The notes below the pieces were generated by a model. That model was not told the DNA's origin. It searched no databases and worked only from the letters and a program-made list of their open reading frames with translations. The position numbers and the translations under genes were made by a program. Shown here one piece after another: positions 22,895-23,031 of a DNA stretch of 23,031 nt. The DNA is from Syntrophaceae bacterium UBA4778. GTDB lineage: Bacteria > Desulfobacterota > Syntrophia > Syntrophales > UBA4778. The number at the start of each line of letters is the position of its first letter. Position 1 is the stretch's first letter. The stretch spans positions 1 through 23,031 of the forward strand of contig DHHG01000228.1 in assembly GCA_002403175.1 (NCBI GenBank), given 5' to 3'.

Positions 22895-23031
22895 TCGAGA
22901 ATCATTAGATAAACGATGCCAAATACCGGAAACGGAATTTGATTTTCAAAAAATAGGTTTTATCTGGAAGACGTCTTCACACTGCAGTATCATTTAATCA
23001 ATCCTCCTGGAAAGGCCACTGCTTGTATAAT

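Overview
The window looks like a chromosomal segment of an anaerobic Gram-negative bacterium, most likely from the former Deltaproteobacteria (Desulfobacterota, Syntrophales-like). The evidence is a TonB-dependent outer-membrane receptor, PEP-CTERM/exosortase substrates, an ADP-forming acyl-CoA synthetase, a MoxR plus CoxE-type VWA pair, a molbindin and several small secreted Cys-rich or glycine-zipper proteins. The taxon is inferred from gene content only. I see no rRNA, tRNA, CRISPR array, transposase, integrase or phage gene.

Layout. 1-2425: a B12-type TonB receptor on the minus strand, behind a clearly recognisable cobalamin riboswitch and a candidate promoter. 2464-4915: a minus-strand run of cupin, MoxR ATPase and VWA/CoxE protein, the last two overlapping by one base. 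5121-8458: plus-strand ADP-forming acetate/acyl-CoA ligase, then a DmeF-like Co/Ni/Zn exporter ended by a perfect 13-bp terminator. 8458-9924: a minus-strand secreted PEP-CTERM protein whose seven repeats suggest a seven-bladed propeller. 9925-10407: non-coding as far as I can tell. 10408-11203: a VOC-fold protein and a small GIY-YIG protein, divergent. 11359-12930: an exported caspase-like peptidase. 13077-15539: on the minus strand, an EamA transporter, a molbindin and an unknown secreted protein. 15879-17708: a Kup K+ transporter with a possible attenuator in its leader. 17720-18256: a small Cys-rich protein gene next to the decayed end of a second PEP-CTERM gene. 18376-20652: an exported protein with about 18 ankyrin repeats and a PrcB-like C-terminal domain. 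21068-22768: three small secreted proteins (GLG1-type Cys-rich repeats; an unknown Cys-containing protein; a glycine-zipper protein), with structured intergenic DNA between them.

How the genes fit together. B12 uptake under a B12 riboswitch, a cobalt-type exporter, molybdate/tungstate binding and an ATP-yielding acyl-CoA ligase fit an anaerobe whose metabolism relies on metal cofactors. The right two thirds is rich in envelope and secreted proteins. I see no clear defence or mobile system. The least described items are the ankyrin-PrcB fusion, the exported caspase with an unrecognised N-terminal domain, the propeller PEP-CTERM protein, and several regulatory structures: the kup leader, the palindrome on the promoter at 20.78 kb, the paired TTCTAGAA sites, and the hairpins at 21.5-21.76 kb.
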